Assembly: GCA_028829895.1 (NCBI GenBank)
Contig: CM054181.1
Coordinates: 45,686,759 to 45,750,758, forward strand
Direction: 5' to 3'
DNA from: Sinotaia quadrata
Taxonomy: Eukaryota; Mollusca; Gastropoda; Architaenioglossa; Viviparidae
DNA: 64,000 nt
The notes beneath the pieces are model-generated. The model made no database searches, was not told the DNA's origin, and saw only the letters and a program-made list of their open reading frames with translations. The position numbers and the translations under genes were made by a program. Of the stretch, positions 36,673 through 49,828 are shown piece after piece (position 1 is the stretch's first letter; each line of letters begins with the position of its first letter).

Positions 36673-36827
36673 GTTTTTATAAATGAGTCAAATTGGGACC
36701 GCCACTAACCAGACAAGTATGTACTTCAGGCGGTCGTTTGCTGCGTAATATCTGAGATCAGGTGCAACATAAATGTGAAGTAACTTAATAGCTGGCTGGC
36801 TGGCTGGCTGAAATAGCCCTCTCCCTG

Positions 36828-37050
36828 TTATGGGGACCTAGAATAGAGAATAGAACAGTGAGTTGAAAACGGTGAAGAATAGGCTTTGTTACGGGGACCT
36901 AGGTGAGACAATAGTTTATCAATGAATTAATAAAGAGCTCTTTTACGATGACCTAGGTCAGACAATAGTTTATCAATGAATTAAAAAATTAGTTCTGTTA
37001 CGAGGACCTAGGTCAGAGAGTAGTTTATCAATGAATTAAAAAATTAGTTC
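36828..37050. repeat. ~57-bp tandem repeat, about 3.5 copies
   Basis: Copies share TTACGRGGACCTAGGTSAGA and CAATAGTTTATCAATGAATT. A short GGCTGGCT tract precedes them (36793-36811). Confidence 0.9.
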
Positions 37051-38570
37051 TGGCAGAATTTGCGATAAACTAGAGACCATCAATTCTTGATGCCAAAAGT
37101 ATTTGCATTGTATTGTGTCTGATTAAGCAATAGAACAACCGGGTCTAAAGTTAGCTCAAACTCAAGTAGCTCTGAAAGTGGTTGTTGGTAGTTTCTAAAA
37201 TAACTAAGAATTGACTGACATAAAATACTACACGTTTATGTTGAAGGCGGATCCAAGTGCTGGTATCCAATCAAAATGAAACTAAATTCGCCAAAGTAAA
37301 TTATCGGAATGCATCCATGAATGATAACTCGTGGCCATGCTGTTGTGTTTTCTTCCTTCACTCACGGCCAATTATTTCTAAAAATATACTTAAAAACATT
37401 CTCGATCATATAAATCTATTTAGTCGTAAAGAGCCTGTTCCTCGTTCCTCATTCGTTTTTCCCTCACCTCCCGAGATATATTTAGAATACTCATCTAAAT
37501 ATAATACATGCATTATCTGTAGCACAATTACGCATGCATTAAAACAGCCTCCGATTATATCTACCCTAGTATAACGAAAGCCTTGGCTTCCCACCTACCT
37601 CATATTATCATAAAACCAAAGTTAAAATGAACTTACTGTTAAATTCACGTTGAGCTATGTTGTTTGAATTGTGTTGAAGACTGACATATATATGTATATT
37701 GACATTATACATGAGTTGTCTGTATAATGGCATTAGGATCATTGTGACGTCAACTCCAGAGTTTTGAGAATGATCAGCAGGTTCGGACAGACTATTTCTT
37801 GTGGCTGATAAGTATTTGTTTTAGTGTAGAAAAAATGTCTCCTCTCAGTCATTTGTTTTGTCACTATAGCTATGTAAATTTTAGTAATGATTGTATGCAA
37901 TGTATGTAGCTGGAGGAGAGTGAAAGAGGGATAATTATTTTTAAATTCTTGTGATTTAATTAAGTTTACATAAAGTAGAGATATCATCAGTTTTAAATGC
38001 AACAAATAGTATTTTGAAATCATAAATAAGCTAAAGGAATTATCCAACTAATTATATTTATATACCCTTCAAATAACTCACGCATTTCCATAATGAGACC
38101 ACCATACAGATAAAGAAAATGACATTAGTAATTTAAAATGTTCCACATTCGTTAAATCACAGATATTATTAAATTACTTAGATACATTTCTTTCTTTATA
38201 TATTTCAGAAGCATAAGGTTTGTAAGACAATCTCAAAGACCTCTATTGAGAAAATTCATCATGAATGTAAAAATGTTCTTACTGTTAATATTACAATATT
38301 GAAACAAACTTTAATCTTAATATATTCAGAGATAATTAATGCAATGATATATTTATATCAGTGCTACACGAATGAATGTAAATGTAAATTATCCTAAGGA
38401 ATATATTAATAAGTTCACACTGATCATAAACGCTAACAAAAAGGTTAAGTGAAATTTGAAAGATTGGATTGATGAAAGAAAAAAATTGTTAGTCTCAAGA
38501 TTTAAGCCTACACCAACAATCTCTTGCAAGAAATATCTTCTGAAAGTATTTAAAATTTATTTGATTTAGT
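37051..38570. other. unique AT-rich sequence
   Basis: Frames of 62-105 codons around 37257-37594 and 37739-38047 show no recognisable features. No gene supported. Confidence 0.35.
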
Positions 38571-38848
38571 TTAGCCATGATTCCAGGTTTGGAACTGAGT
38601 CCTATATTGGAATTAGTTTAGCCATGATTCCAGGTTTGGAACTGAGTCCTATATTGGAATTAGTTTAGCCATGATTCCAGGTTTGGAACTGTCCTATATT
38701 GGAATTAGTTTAGCCATGATTCCAGGTTTGGAACTGTCCTATATTGGAATTAGTTTAGCCATGATTCCAGGTTTGGAACTGAGTCCTATATTGGAATTAG
38801 TTTAGCCATGATTCCAGGTTTGAAACTGAGTCCTATATTTGAATTGGG
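38571..38848. repeat. 47-bp (44-bp variant) minisatellite, 6 copies
   Basis: Units start TTAGTTTAGCCATGATTCCA and end GTCCTATATTGGAA. Two adjacent copies lack the trinucleotide GAG after GGAACT. The others are practically identical. Confidence 0.95.
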
Positions 38849-39434
38849 TTCACTGACTTCGTTGTCCCCAGTACTGTGTAAATTATATGTAGGATTAACA
38901 TCTGAAGAGGTCATCTGCAACACATCGTGCTTCTGATACCACATCTAAGAAAGCCATCAGGTGGATGTAATTTACTAGAGGGATGCATTGTCTTTTACTG
39001 GCATTAACTAAGTTGCTTGCTATCGAATATGGCTTTACAGCATTGCCACTAAAGGACGAAGAGGTTCATGGCAAGGCCAGCATTACGTATCATGATGGGA
39101 TAACATGGTCACTGCTGATGTCCAGAGTGTATTGATGTGGCCAGAGCTAGGAGCACATGGAGAATGTGTACAAGAAAAGTAGAAACAGTTTGCACTTAGG
39201 GGAAAGAATCTGCCGAGTTAAAGTTTTCTTCGCAGACCAGTAAACAAGGATATACAACCTATTCCATTCACTAACAAATTCATTTATATTTTTATTATCT
39301 TGCACTTATAATTTTAAAAGAATAGTAGTAGTATTAATTAAATAAATTAGTTTTGTGTGGGTGACAGTGAAATAATATTACTTAATTAGGGTTAGATCTC
39401 TATACATAGTTAAAGATAATTATATGTTTTAAGC
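38849..39434. other. unique sequence
   Basis: No recognisable gene or repeat. Confidence 0.35.
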
Positions 39435-39790
39435 CAGATGTGGGCAAACTTTTAAGAGCACGAGCTGGATAAAACTGTTAGAACAGTTCGGAGGCCAGAT
39501 ATACGACCAAAAGTCACAAAGTCCAGAAAGTTCAGAATATAAAATAAGAACAAAAGTAATTTTTAAAGGTGTATTTTATGTAAAAATTAACAACAGTAAA
39601 CCCCTCAGTTTCAACGAAATGTTAATGAGATGGATGGTGCTACTTATGAATCAATGATTTAATGACAGGCTTAATTGATGTAGTGGGGAAGCAGGCAGGA
39701 TGGCAATGTTAACTGTGAATAGATTGGCGGGCCAGACTAAAACCTTCACGGGTCAGATTTGGCCCACAACCCGGAGTTTGCCCGCCCCTG
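39435..39790. mobile_element. hAT-like MITE, 356 bp, with perfect 8-bp target duplication
   Basis: The left end is CAGATGTGGGCAAACTTTTA and the right end, reverse-complemented, is CAGGGGCGGGCAAACTCCGG. These 16-bp ends share CAG..G.GGGCAAACT, a classic hAT-type terminus. The flanking octamer TTTTAAGC is present exactly at 39427-39434 and again at 39791-39798, the 8-bp duplication hAT transposases make. The interior has GGCCAGAT/GGGCCAGAC subterminal motifs and no coding capacity, so movement would have depended on an enzyme encoded elsewhere. Confidence 0.93.
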
Positions 39791-41179
39791 TTTTAAGCTA
39801 TAATCGCTATGGCATTAATGTCTTTTGCACAAATTGTAGGTAGTGCAGATTTGATGTCAGGTCTGTTTACATGATCAAATATTAAATTTAATCTAGTTGA
39901 AGTGGTAAAAGGACAGGGACATGGGAGATGAAAACATAATTTCAGATTAAGGGATTGTATTTGTAATATGAAACATATCTGACATGTCTTCTGACATTGA
40001 ATTTATTTATTAGAAATTGCTTCCTAGGTTGGTGATTGTTTATTTAGATGAATTAAAGGTGACCATGTGATTATATTGTGAGCTGTGTTATTAATTAATC
40101 TGAACTATATTTAGTGTAGATTTCATTCTTGCCTTTATAAACGATATAGTTTATCTAGTTTGAGGCAGAATATACGTGTCATCATGGATACTGACGCATG
40201 ATGCACAGCATTTAGAAATTCTAATAGTGGTATTTTGACATTTATATACAAATTAACTTGATACGATATTTTTGGAACTATTAATAATAAAAAAGCTGTT
40301 TGTTTGGCAATGGTGCACATTGTGCTGTTAATTGCATTTTAAATCATTTCTTGGTTATCATTTATTCTAGATCAGTATATAATTTATATGAATTCTCTAA
40401 ACGTTACTCTTATTCTAGTTTCACATTCATTTGTTGGTTATACATTTATTCTAGATCAGTATATAAAACTATTATTTTTATGAATTCTCTAAACTTTATT
40501 CTAGTTTCACATTCATTCTGTTGTTTTTAGGGGATGGCTCACACAAGCATATTAGGTGTGGGCTATATAAATAATTGAATTAAGGCAGGCATTTAAATCA
40601 TGTATTGCAGGATTTCATATATGGGAGCATTTGATCAGTTTCATTTATTGTTCAGAGGTCAAGTAAATGAAAACAGAATAATTATTAGAAACTAGTAACA
40701 AAGTTCAAACTTGATAGGGGCGTCTTTTCGTATCTTAGCATTGGTTGGATGTAGGAGACTGGATAATTAGTGTAATATGATTAATGATGGTTCTGAGGTA
40801 ATGAACTATAAGCTTCAGGAATCTGTTCATACACACATATTTATAATGAATTTCTGTAGAATGTTACTTTTGCTGTGCAAGTTTACTAGAAGGCAATGCC
40901 TTGCGATATTATGTTTACCTTTCTTGCGCAAGTTTACTAGAAGATAATGAACCAGTAGCAAGGTTGTAAATAATAAATAATGGAGGAAATTTGTTTCAAC
41001 AAAACGTAACTTGCTCGTTAACATTTCCAAGGTCATCATCGAAAGAATTTGTGCAAACAATGACAAAATGTCAAAGACGTTTATTGCGTTTTAAGTTTTA
41101 CGATTATTTATTTTGATCAAATCTGCTTTCTAACATTAAGTAAAATATCAAAACTTCTGTTAAACTTTATGCACAAACG
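39791..41179. other. AT-rich sequence with two small duplications
   Basis: A ~90-bp direct duplication at 40343-40518 shares TTATTCTAGATCAGTATATA and TATGAATTCTCTAAAC. A second, near 40872-40945, shares GCAAGTTTACTAGAAG. No gene recognised. Confidence 0.7.
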
Positions 41180-41270
41180 AAGTCGGAGGTACAGTGGTTA
41201 ACGACAATTTGTGCATTGTCATCGCCAACGCACGAAAGTTCGTGCCCAACACCACTGCTATTTTTTTGAT
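41180..41270 (+). mobile_element. tRNA-derived SINE-like remnant
   Basis: GGTACAGTGGTTAACGAC (about 41188-41205) resembles a pol III box A, and AAGTTCGTGCCCAACACC (about 41236-41253) resembles a box B. The spacing fits tRNA-derived SINE heads. No A-tail or flanking duplication was identified, so this is either a short 5' fragment or an old copy. Confidence 0.45.
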
Positions 41271-41556
41271 GAAAGAACGTACACTAGTGAATTTGCATCA
41301 CAAGCAGCACATTACACAGGGTTCAGCATAATGTATTTTGTAATTTTGTAAAATGGCGCCCAGACAAAGCGATTGGCTTTCTGAAACTGTTCGAAATACA
41401 CGGTTGATCTACAATTCTGGTCGATGAATTGCTTCCCTTCTGTCTAGGGATCTTGTCCAACATGTGGCTCTAATTCTTTTACTTGTGAACGTTATGCTTG
41501 TACTTCCTGATTATCCTTCTCAGTTTCATCTCACAAAATAAAAAAAATACTCGTGC

Positions 41557-41559
<3 letters not shown>

Positions 41560-41609
<50 letters not shown>

Positions 41610-41620
41610 TACACACACAC
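41560..41620 (-). repeat. compound (CT)n(CA)n, i.e. (GT)n(GA)n on the minus strand
   Basis: About 14 CT units then about 16 CA units with one CATA. Read on the minus strand it has the same GT-to-GA order as the tracts at 28981 and 45334. Confidence 0.97.
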
Positions 41621-42107
41621 GCACATCACACATATTCTCACAGACCAGGCAAACACACATACATGTATAATATACCCCACAAACAAAAGATATTCATGAT
41701 CGATTTTTGCATTTGCTTGCTTTATTTGTGTTCTTTGTTTACAATAATTTAAATTCCATTGAGAAAGAAATGCCTCTCTCTGTGTATTGTGAGAGAGGGA
41801 TAGGAGAGATAGTGTTTACATGAATGCGAGGGGTGGGGGTGGAAGTGGAGGCGTATGATCAAGATATGGTGTTCACGGTGCATTGCTTGTAACTTGTTCT
41901 CCACATCCCTGTCGTCATCGAGACCAGCACAAAAGCACACTGAAGTGGAAAGTAGAGTCCTACGGACTTTGTGTCATCGGCTGAAATAATTTATAAAATG
42001 CCGCATAATCGCTTCCACTGCAATGTTATGCTCAAGTCTAGCTGTTGCAAAGAGAAGAAAACTATTGAACCATAATATTTGCAATGTACATTTAGAGAGT
42101 AGTAAAC

Positions 42108-42495
42108 ACAGATAGTAAAGAGGACTGAAACAGTAAAGAGGTAATTTTTGTTTAGAGCAGAGGACTGTGGCATTAAGAAAGGTCATTTTGGTATGGAGCA
42201 GAGGACATAGATAATAAAGAGGCCTTTTGGACATAAAGCAGAGGATAGAGAAAATAAAGAGGTCTTTTTGGCATAAAGCAGAGGACAGAGTAAAGAGGAC
42301 TTTGGGTGAAAGAGCAGAGATCAATGACAATAAAGAGGTCGTTATGGCATAGAGCAGAGAACAGAGGCAGTAACGCAGTCTTGTTGCAAAGAACAGATGA
42401 CAAAGACAATAAAGAGGTCGTTGTAGAATAGAGCTGAGGACTGAGACAATAAAGAGGTCTTTTTGGAATAGAGCTAAGGACTGAGACAATAATCA
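42108..42495. repeat. degenerate ~40-45-bp tandem repeat, about 9 copies
   Basis: Units contain AATAAAGAGGTCTTTTTGGC then ATAGAGCAGAGGACWGAG. Divergence is high, with many indels. The 131- and 171-codon minus-strand frames follow the repeat and are not supported as genes. Confidence 0.88.
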
Positions 42496-42589
42496 AACCA
42501 TTTGGGCATACAGAACAAAGTTCAGACGGGATTAACATCAAATAAATGTCCTTAGCATCAACGTGCAAAGTTTTAGTAAATAAAAATTA

Positions 42590-43222
42590 AAAGAGAATTT
42601 TAAGATAGATAAATATTCTTCTCTTAAGAATCAACAAACAGGACCCTTATGATCAACATAGTTCTTCTCAGGATCAGTACAAATGATGGTCTTGAAGACT
42701 AAAGTAGCTGTTTGAAAGATTCTAAGTTTAAAGGAAAGATAACCATGTTTACCCTACGATCAGTAAAAATATGTTTTACGAAAAGCAAATTAGTTGGTCC
42801 TTAGAATCAATCATACGGTTTGTCTTAGGATCCATGAATATGATTAGTCTAAGATTTGTAAATAGGATGACTTAGGATCAATACATATGCTGGTCATTCA
42901 TTAATAAAATGAGGAGATTTACGATCAATAAATGAGATGGCCTTATCTTAGAATCAATAAACAGGCTGGTCTTTTGATCAGTAAATACGTGCTCTTATGA
43001 TTAATAAACGGATTCTGTGATCAGTGAAGAGGCTGTTTTAAGTGTGAATAAATAGAGTTTTGCGATTAGTAAAATATTCCTGTTTATGAGGATCAAAAAA
43101 CAGAGATAAATTATTAAATAAATTTCAGGATTTGGTAAATAAGCTGCATTAATGATGAATAAATAAGATATTTTTAGTATTTGCAAATAAACTTATCTTA
43201 GGACCATTAAATAAGCTGGTTT
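42590..43222. repeat. highly degenerate ~28-32-bp repeat region
   Basis: Strings like TTAGGATCAATAAATAGGCT, TTAGAATCAATCATACGG and TTTTGATCAGTAAATACG recur roughly every 30 bp for 600 bp. The shared TTAGGATCA-TAAATA core also resembles the beginning of the 48-bp array unit that follows, so this looks like that array's eroded flank. Confidence 0.75.
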
Positions 43223-44145
43223 TCAGATCAAGAAATAGGCTGATTTTAGGACCACTAAGTTTCAATAGCAGCACGCTCACTGATTTTAGGACCACTAACT
43301 AAGTTTTAAGTAGCAACACGCGCACTGATTTTAGGACCACTAACTAAGTTTCAATAGCAGCACGCTCACTGATTTGAGGACCACTAACTAAGTTTTAAGT
43401 AGCAACACGCGCACTGATTTTAGGACCACTAACTAAGTTTCAATAGCAGCACGCTCACTGATTTGAGGACCACTAACTAAGTTTTAAGTAGCAACACGCG
43501 CACTGATTTTAGGACCACTAACTAACTAAGTTTTAATAGCAACACGCGCACTGATTTTAGGACCACTAACTAACTAAGTTTTAATAGCAACACGCGCACT
43601 GATTTTAGGACCACTAACTAAGTTTTAGTAGCAACAAGCGCACTGATTTTAGGACCACTAACTAACTAAGTTTTAATAGCAACACGCGCACTGATTTTAG
43701 GACCACTAACTAACTAAGTTTTAATAGCAACACGCGCACTGATTTTAGGACCACTAACTAACTAAGTTTTAATAGCAACACGCGCACTGATTTTAGGACC
43801 ACTAACTAACTAAGTTTTAATAGCAACACGCGCACTGATTTTAGGACCACTAACTAACTAAGTTTTAATAGCAACACGCGCACTGATTTTAGGACCACTA
43901 ACTAACTAAGTTTTAATAGCAACACGCGCACTGATTTTAGGACCACTAACTAACTAAGTTTTAATAGCAACACGCGCACTGATTTTAGGACCACTAACTA
44001 ACTAAGTTTTAATAGCAACACGCGCACTGATTTGAGGACTTCTAACTAAGTTTTAATAGCAACACGCGCACTGATTTGAGGACCACTAACTAAGTTTTAA
44101 TAGCAACACGCGCACTGATTTGAGGACTTCTAACTAAGTTTAAAG
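43223..44145. repeat. 44/48-bp minisatellite, about 20 copies
   Basis: Unit core CTGATTTTAGGACCACTAAC then CTAAGTTTTAATAGCAACACGCGCA. Early copies alternate between two forms (CAATAGCAGCACGCTCA and TAAGTAGCAACACGCGCA). Copies from about 43500 to 44030 are nearly identical and carry an extra CTAA (48 bp). The last three have GAGGACTTCTAAC or GAGGACCACTAAC. This is the longest minisatellite in the window. Confidence 0.97.
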
Positions 44146-44270
44146 AGCAATAAGGATACTCATCTTAGGATCAGGGATCGTGTTATTTTGGGATCAATAA
44201 GTAGGATTTATTTGGATCAGTTAAAGTGCGGGGTTTTAGAATTAAATAGTCTTGTCTAAGAATCAGTTTA
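44146..44270. repeat. eroded right edge of the 44/48-bp array
   Basis: CATCTTAGGATCAGGGATCG, TTTTGGGATCAATAAGTAGG and TTTGGATCAGTTAAAG resume the degenerate TTAGGATCA pattern seen left of the array at 42590-43222. Confidence 0.65.
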
Positions 44271-45423
<1,153 letters not shown>

Positions 45424-45617
45424 AATTTTAGTGAGGTAAAAATTATTAAAATTGGTTGTATTAATTCAGTCGTTAATTAGGCATTTCTACGCACGACAGT
45501 GTATGCACTTACACATACACGAATGCACACTCACACACGCATATACATGCACACACAAACACAAACACACATAGATACCTATATACTAAATATATAGCTT
45601 TTTCTTACAGTTTCTTA

Positions 45618-45808
45618 TCAATTTTCCAGTAGTTCCCTTCCCTCTCTCTCTCTTCCTTCTCTGCCTTTCTCTCTTTCTTCTCGCCCTTTGTGTCTCCTTT
45701 TATCTTTGTCTTTCTCTCTGTCTTCCTTTTTGTCTACGTTTCTTTATATTCGCCCTTGCTTTCTTTCTTTGTCTTTCTTTCTTTCTTTCTTTCTTTTTTT
45801 TCTCTTTT

Positions 45809-45864
<56 letters not shown>

Positions 45865-47233
45865 AATTTTCTGCATATCTTTCTGTTTTTCTGTCTGTCT
45901 TCTATTTTCAATATATATATATATATCTTTCTCTTTTTTGTCCGTCTTCCTATTTTCTATCTATAAATATTTCTGCCTCTCTGTATAACTTACTATCTGT
46001 CTTTCTGCCTTCCTATTTGCTATCTGTATATCTTTCTGTTTGTCTGCCTTCCTATTTTTTAATCTATCTATCTGTATATCTTTCTGTTTTTCTGTCTGTC
46101 ATCCAATTTACTATCTGTATATCTTTCTATCTGTCTGTTTTCTATTTTCTATCTGTATATCTTTCTATATGTCTGTTTTCTATTTTCTATCTGTATATCT
46201 TTCTATCTGTCTGTTTTCTCTATCTTTCTATCTGTCTGTCTGTCTTCCTATTTTCTACTTGTATATCTTACTGTCTGTCTGTCTGTCTTCCTATTTTCTA
46301 CTTGTATATCTTACTGTCTCTCTGTCTTCCTATGTGCTATCTGTATATATTTCTTTCTGTTTATCTCACTTCCCATCTACTATCTTTTTATATTATTTGT
46401 GCGTCTGTGTTCTTATTTTCTGTCTCTATAACTTTCTGTCTGTCTCTTCCTATTTTCTATACTCTACTTTTTCAAAAAATCTTCCTCACTTCTGTTTTCT
46501 CTTTCTCATTATACTCTCTTTCTCTCTTTGTTTCTCTTTTATATTTTTACTTATTTTCTTTTGGCCTCTGTTTCTACTTTTCGCGCCCCACTTTCCATTT
46601 TCTTCCTTCGCTACTCTCCTCTTGATATTTTTTCTCTTACTGATCTCCTCTTTCTCTTCTCTCCATTTGCTACTGCGACCCCTCTCTTTCCCTCCCTCTG
46701 TTACTGCTCCCCCTCTCTTCTCTCCCTCTGTTACTGCTCTCCCCTCTCTCTCCCTCTGTTACTGCTCCCCCTCTCTTCTCTCCCTCTGTTACTGCTCTCC
46801 CCTCTCTTTCTCTCTCTGTTACTGCTCTCCCCTCTCTTTCTCTCCCTCCTTCTGTTACTGCTCCCTCCTCTCTTCTCTACCTCTGTTACTGCTCCCCCTC
46901 TCTTCTCTCCCTCTGTCACTGTTCTCCCCTCTCTTTCTCTCCCTTTGTTACTGCGCTCCCCTCTCTGTTACTGCTCTTCCCTCTATTTCTCTTTGTTACT
47001 GCTCTCTACTTTCTCTTTCTTCCTCTCTCTCTCCCTCTCTTTTACTGCTCTCCCCTTTCTCTTCCTCTTTTTCTCCCTCCCTCGCTGTTATTACTTTCTT
47101 TCTTTCTCTCTCCCTCTCTTCTCTCCTCTCTTAATCTGTCTTCCTCCTATTACCTCTCCCCCCACCAATCTCTGCTACTGCTCTCCCCTCCCTTCCCCTC
47201 TGTAACTCTTCTTTCCCTATCTGTTACTTTTCT

Positions 47234-47272
<39 letters not shown>

Positions 47273-47570
47273 CTACTCTCTCCTCTATTTCTTTCTGTGT
47301 GTTCCTGATCTCCTCTCTCTTTCCACAACTCCATTGTTTTCCTGTCTTTTCTTATTCCACTTTTCAGTTGCGCTCTGCTCCGCCCCCCCCCCCCCCCGTG
47401 CCAAACGTTTTATCTTTCTGTTGTTTTCCCTCCTTCCTTTATTTTTATTTGTTGCCGCTCTCTCCTCTCTTTCTCTTTTATCTCCCTCGTTCTCTCGTCC
47501 TTTTCTTCTTTTCTCCTTTTTCACTCAATTGCTCCCAGCCATCCCATTCTCCTTTTCTCATTACCTTAGA
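45618..47570 (+). repeat. ~2-kb polypyrimidine region
   Basis: The plus strand is almost entirely C and T for nearly 2 kb. Sub-blocks are (TTTC)n at about 45770-45864; a degenerate TCTGTCTTCCTATTTTCTAT-type repeat at about 45890-46470; a ~27-30-bp minisatellite at 46660-47060; (CT)n at 47243-47276; and a run of 15 C at 47383-47397. Open frames of 200-364 codons here are Ser/Leu/Phe/Pro low-complexity by-products. Such strand asymmetry can form triplex (H-DNA) structures. Confidence 0.93.
46660..47060. repeat. ~27-30-bp pyrimidine minisatellite
   Basis: Units of CTCTGTTACTGCTCYCCCTC followed by a variable CTTTCTCTCC stretch, about 13 copies. The GTTACTGC block is the only non-pyrimidine landmark and marks each unit. 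Confidence 0.92.
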
Positions 47571-48543
47571 ATTTTTTCTCTCTTAAACATTCTCTCAATC
47601 AATAATCTTCTTTTTATTCATTCTTGGGTTTAAAGAAAGGATTAGTATATCTTCCCACTTGGAATACAAATTTAATTCCAATCTGGAAAAATGTAGAATA
47701 TAGATAATAACTCTTTGTAAAAAGGAAGAAAAGAAGTTTTAAGTATTTAAAACACCATGATGCTTTCTATATGTTAATAATGTTTTTTTTAAAAAAAAAA
47801 CAACTATGTGTAGTTTTCAAATTTACAAATTTTAAATACTAATCATAAATAACTTTACTTTTTCTATTAATAACATTTAAAAATAGTCTTTTCACACTGT
47901 GTACAAGAGATCTTTTTTTCTTCACTTCATATTACGCAGCTACAAAATAATACATTTGTCTCCCCTTATCTTGTATTTCTATTTTATTCTTTTATTTTTA
48001 TATCGCCTATTAATTTTTCTGTCAAGGCAGTAATTGGAATTTTCACACGATCGAACGAAACGTTTGGCGTCCTGGTTTATTATTTCAGAGGGACTTTTAT
48101 TGTTTTCACACTCGAGAGCGATAGATCTAGGAGGAATCATTCCTAGAGAACTTTCATTAAGTACCTCAGTCGATACACTTTCAGCAGATGACCATTACAG
48201 AGCTAGTAAGGTGGCGATGTGATAGCGGCGGTTGCTGCCTGCATAATGATTATGTCTGTGATCTGCTAGTTGGTAAATAATACTTACATTCGCATTAACA
48301 ACAACAACAAAAATGTTCGATTAAGTTTCCACAGTCACGAATAGGTGGTCTTCCTCTCTGGGGTGCTTTATGACTCGAGTGGGATTCATAAATTGGACAT
48401 TAAATGGGATGAAGACAACCCCCCCAAACTGGCAGTCTCTTGTAATATCGGTTTGTGGTGAATCAAAATGAGAAATTTTCCAACGGGGAAAAAGTTACGT
48501 AGGCCTGTTTACTTTGGCATTAGTACAAACTATTCAGTGAACT
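47571..48543. other. unique AT-rich sequence
   Basis: No gene recognised; a T8/A10 palindrome lies at about 47785-47802. Confidence 0.35.
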
Positions 48544-48749
48544 ATTTAAGTAGTTTCAACAACAAGTAAACAATAATTATTTAAGTATTTTCAGTAACAA
48601 GTAAACAATAATTATTTAAGCATTTTCAGTAACAAGTAAACAATAATTATTAAGCATTTTCAGTAACAAGTAAACAATAATTATTTAAGCATTTTCAGTA
48701 ACTAGTAAACAATAATTATTTAAGTATTTTCAGTAACAAGTAAACAATT
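48544..48749. repeat. 35-bp minisatellite, about 6 copies
   Basis: Units of AACAAGTAAACAATAATTAT then TTAAGCATTTTCAGT, with one single-base deletion and a few substitutions. Confidence 0.94.
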
Positions 48750-49628
48750 TCTACAAATATGTACAGAAATAAATAGACAGTAATATGTCTAATCAGTTTT
48801 TCCGGCCGGATTCATGCAGGAGAATTATATCACCATTTAATTCCACTTCCAATTAGATCGACCTAAACTGTAGGTAATCTTCATCACTTTTCTCCTCAAG
48901 TGTGTGCCTTGACACAATAGGAAATTTCACGGTTTGGAAGTTTGATTGATTAAATTGCTTTTAACATCTACTTACACTCTTTCCATGGAAAAGATCAAAC
49001 CAAATAAGAAGTTTTGAAATAGGTTAAAGGTGATTGTTTCTTAAGACACAGAATGGTTGGTGATGGAGTGGGATTTGTTTAATTTGTCCATTTGAAATGT
49101 TATTTGACAGATTGTTGTGTTTGATTTTTTTTTTCATAAGGTGCAAATTTGGGTTTTATTTTTCTTCTTCTTTACCGCAATGTTTATTTCTAAAACTTTT
49201 TGTTATTTTCCTCCTAGTGTGGCCATTTAGCTTGTTTATTATGTTTATTTAGCTATTGTTTATTATGTTTATTTAGCTATTGTTTATTATGTTTTTTAGC
49301 TGTTGTTCTTTAGTGTTTGGCTGGGCGTTACAGGCCCATAGATCGATCAAACAGACTATGAACGGCTTGAGGTTTAAGATATGTATATTGTCAAAGCAGT
49401 CCGGTACAATCTGCAAGAACACTTAACCCCTGCTGCTCGTATTTCAGCAAGACCACTGAGTTGCGTCCCTTCGTGTAGGAAAATTCGCTAGCTGTTCTTT
49501 GTTGTTTGTCTGTCAGATGGGGATAATCGTCGAAAAAAAAAATCTGTTCACTTTCGATTATTTAATGTATTAGAGATTACGTTAAATGGTTTGAGAGACA
49601 AAGTATGCAAGCCACTGACGGTAAGCCC
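48750..49628. other. mostly unique sequence
   Basis: A short ~24-bp repeat (GTTTATTATGTTTATTTAGC, three copies) lies at 49232-49300. No gene recognised. Confidence 0.6.
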
Positions 49629-49828
49629 ACCACCACCACCACCACCACCACCATCATTAACATCATCAACAGCAGGATAGACAAATCTAAAGAAATTATC
49701 AAAAACAACAATACCACGACCAAAAGAAAGAAAGAAACAAAGAAAGAAGAGAAAGAAACAAAGAAACAAAGAAAGAAGAGAAAGAAAGAAAGAAAGAAAG
49801 ACAGAAAGAAAGAAAGAAAGAAAAACAT
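49629..49828. repeat. (CAC)n then (AAAG)n tracts
   Basis: About eight CAC units at 49629-49653, then a purine-rich AAAG tract with ACAA and AGAGA interruptions at 49722-49828. Confidence 0.95.

Noticed and set aside
31755..38870. GGGTTCACTGA shared at 31755 and 38846, with TTTCACTGAGTTCGG at 24207
   Set aside because: The match is about 12 bases with no extension, which is compatible with chance in a 64-kb window.
41974..42568. 171- and 131-codon minus frames with quasi-repeated Leu/Cys/Ser segments
   Set aside because: They follow the degenerate ~40-45-bp array at 42108-42495.
46017..47205. Open frames up to 364 codons (Ser/Leu/Phe/Pro-rich)
   Set aside because: Pure pyrimidine sequence cannot contain stop codons. 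These frames follow from composition alone.
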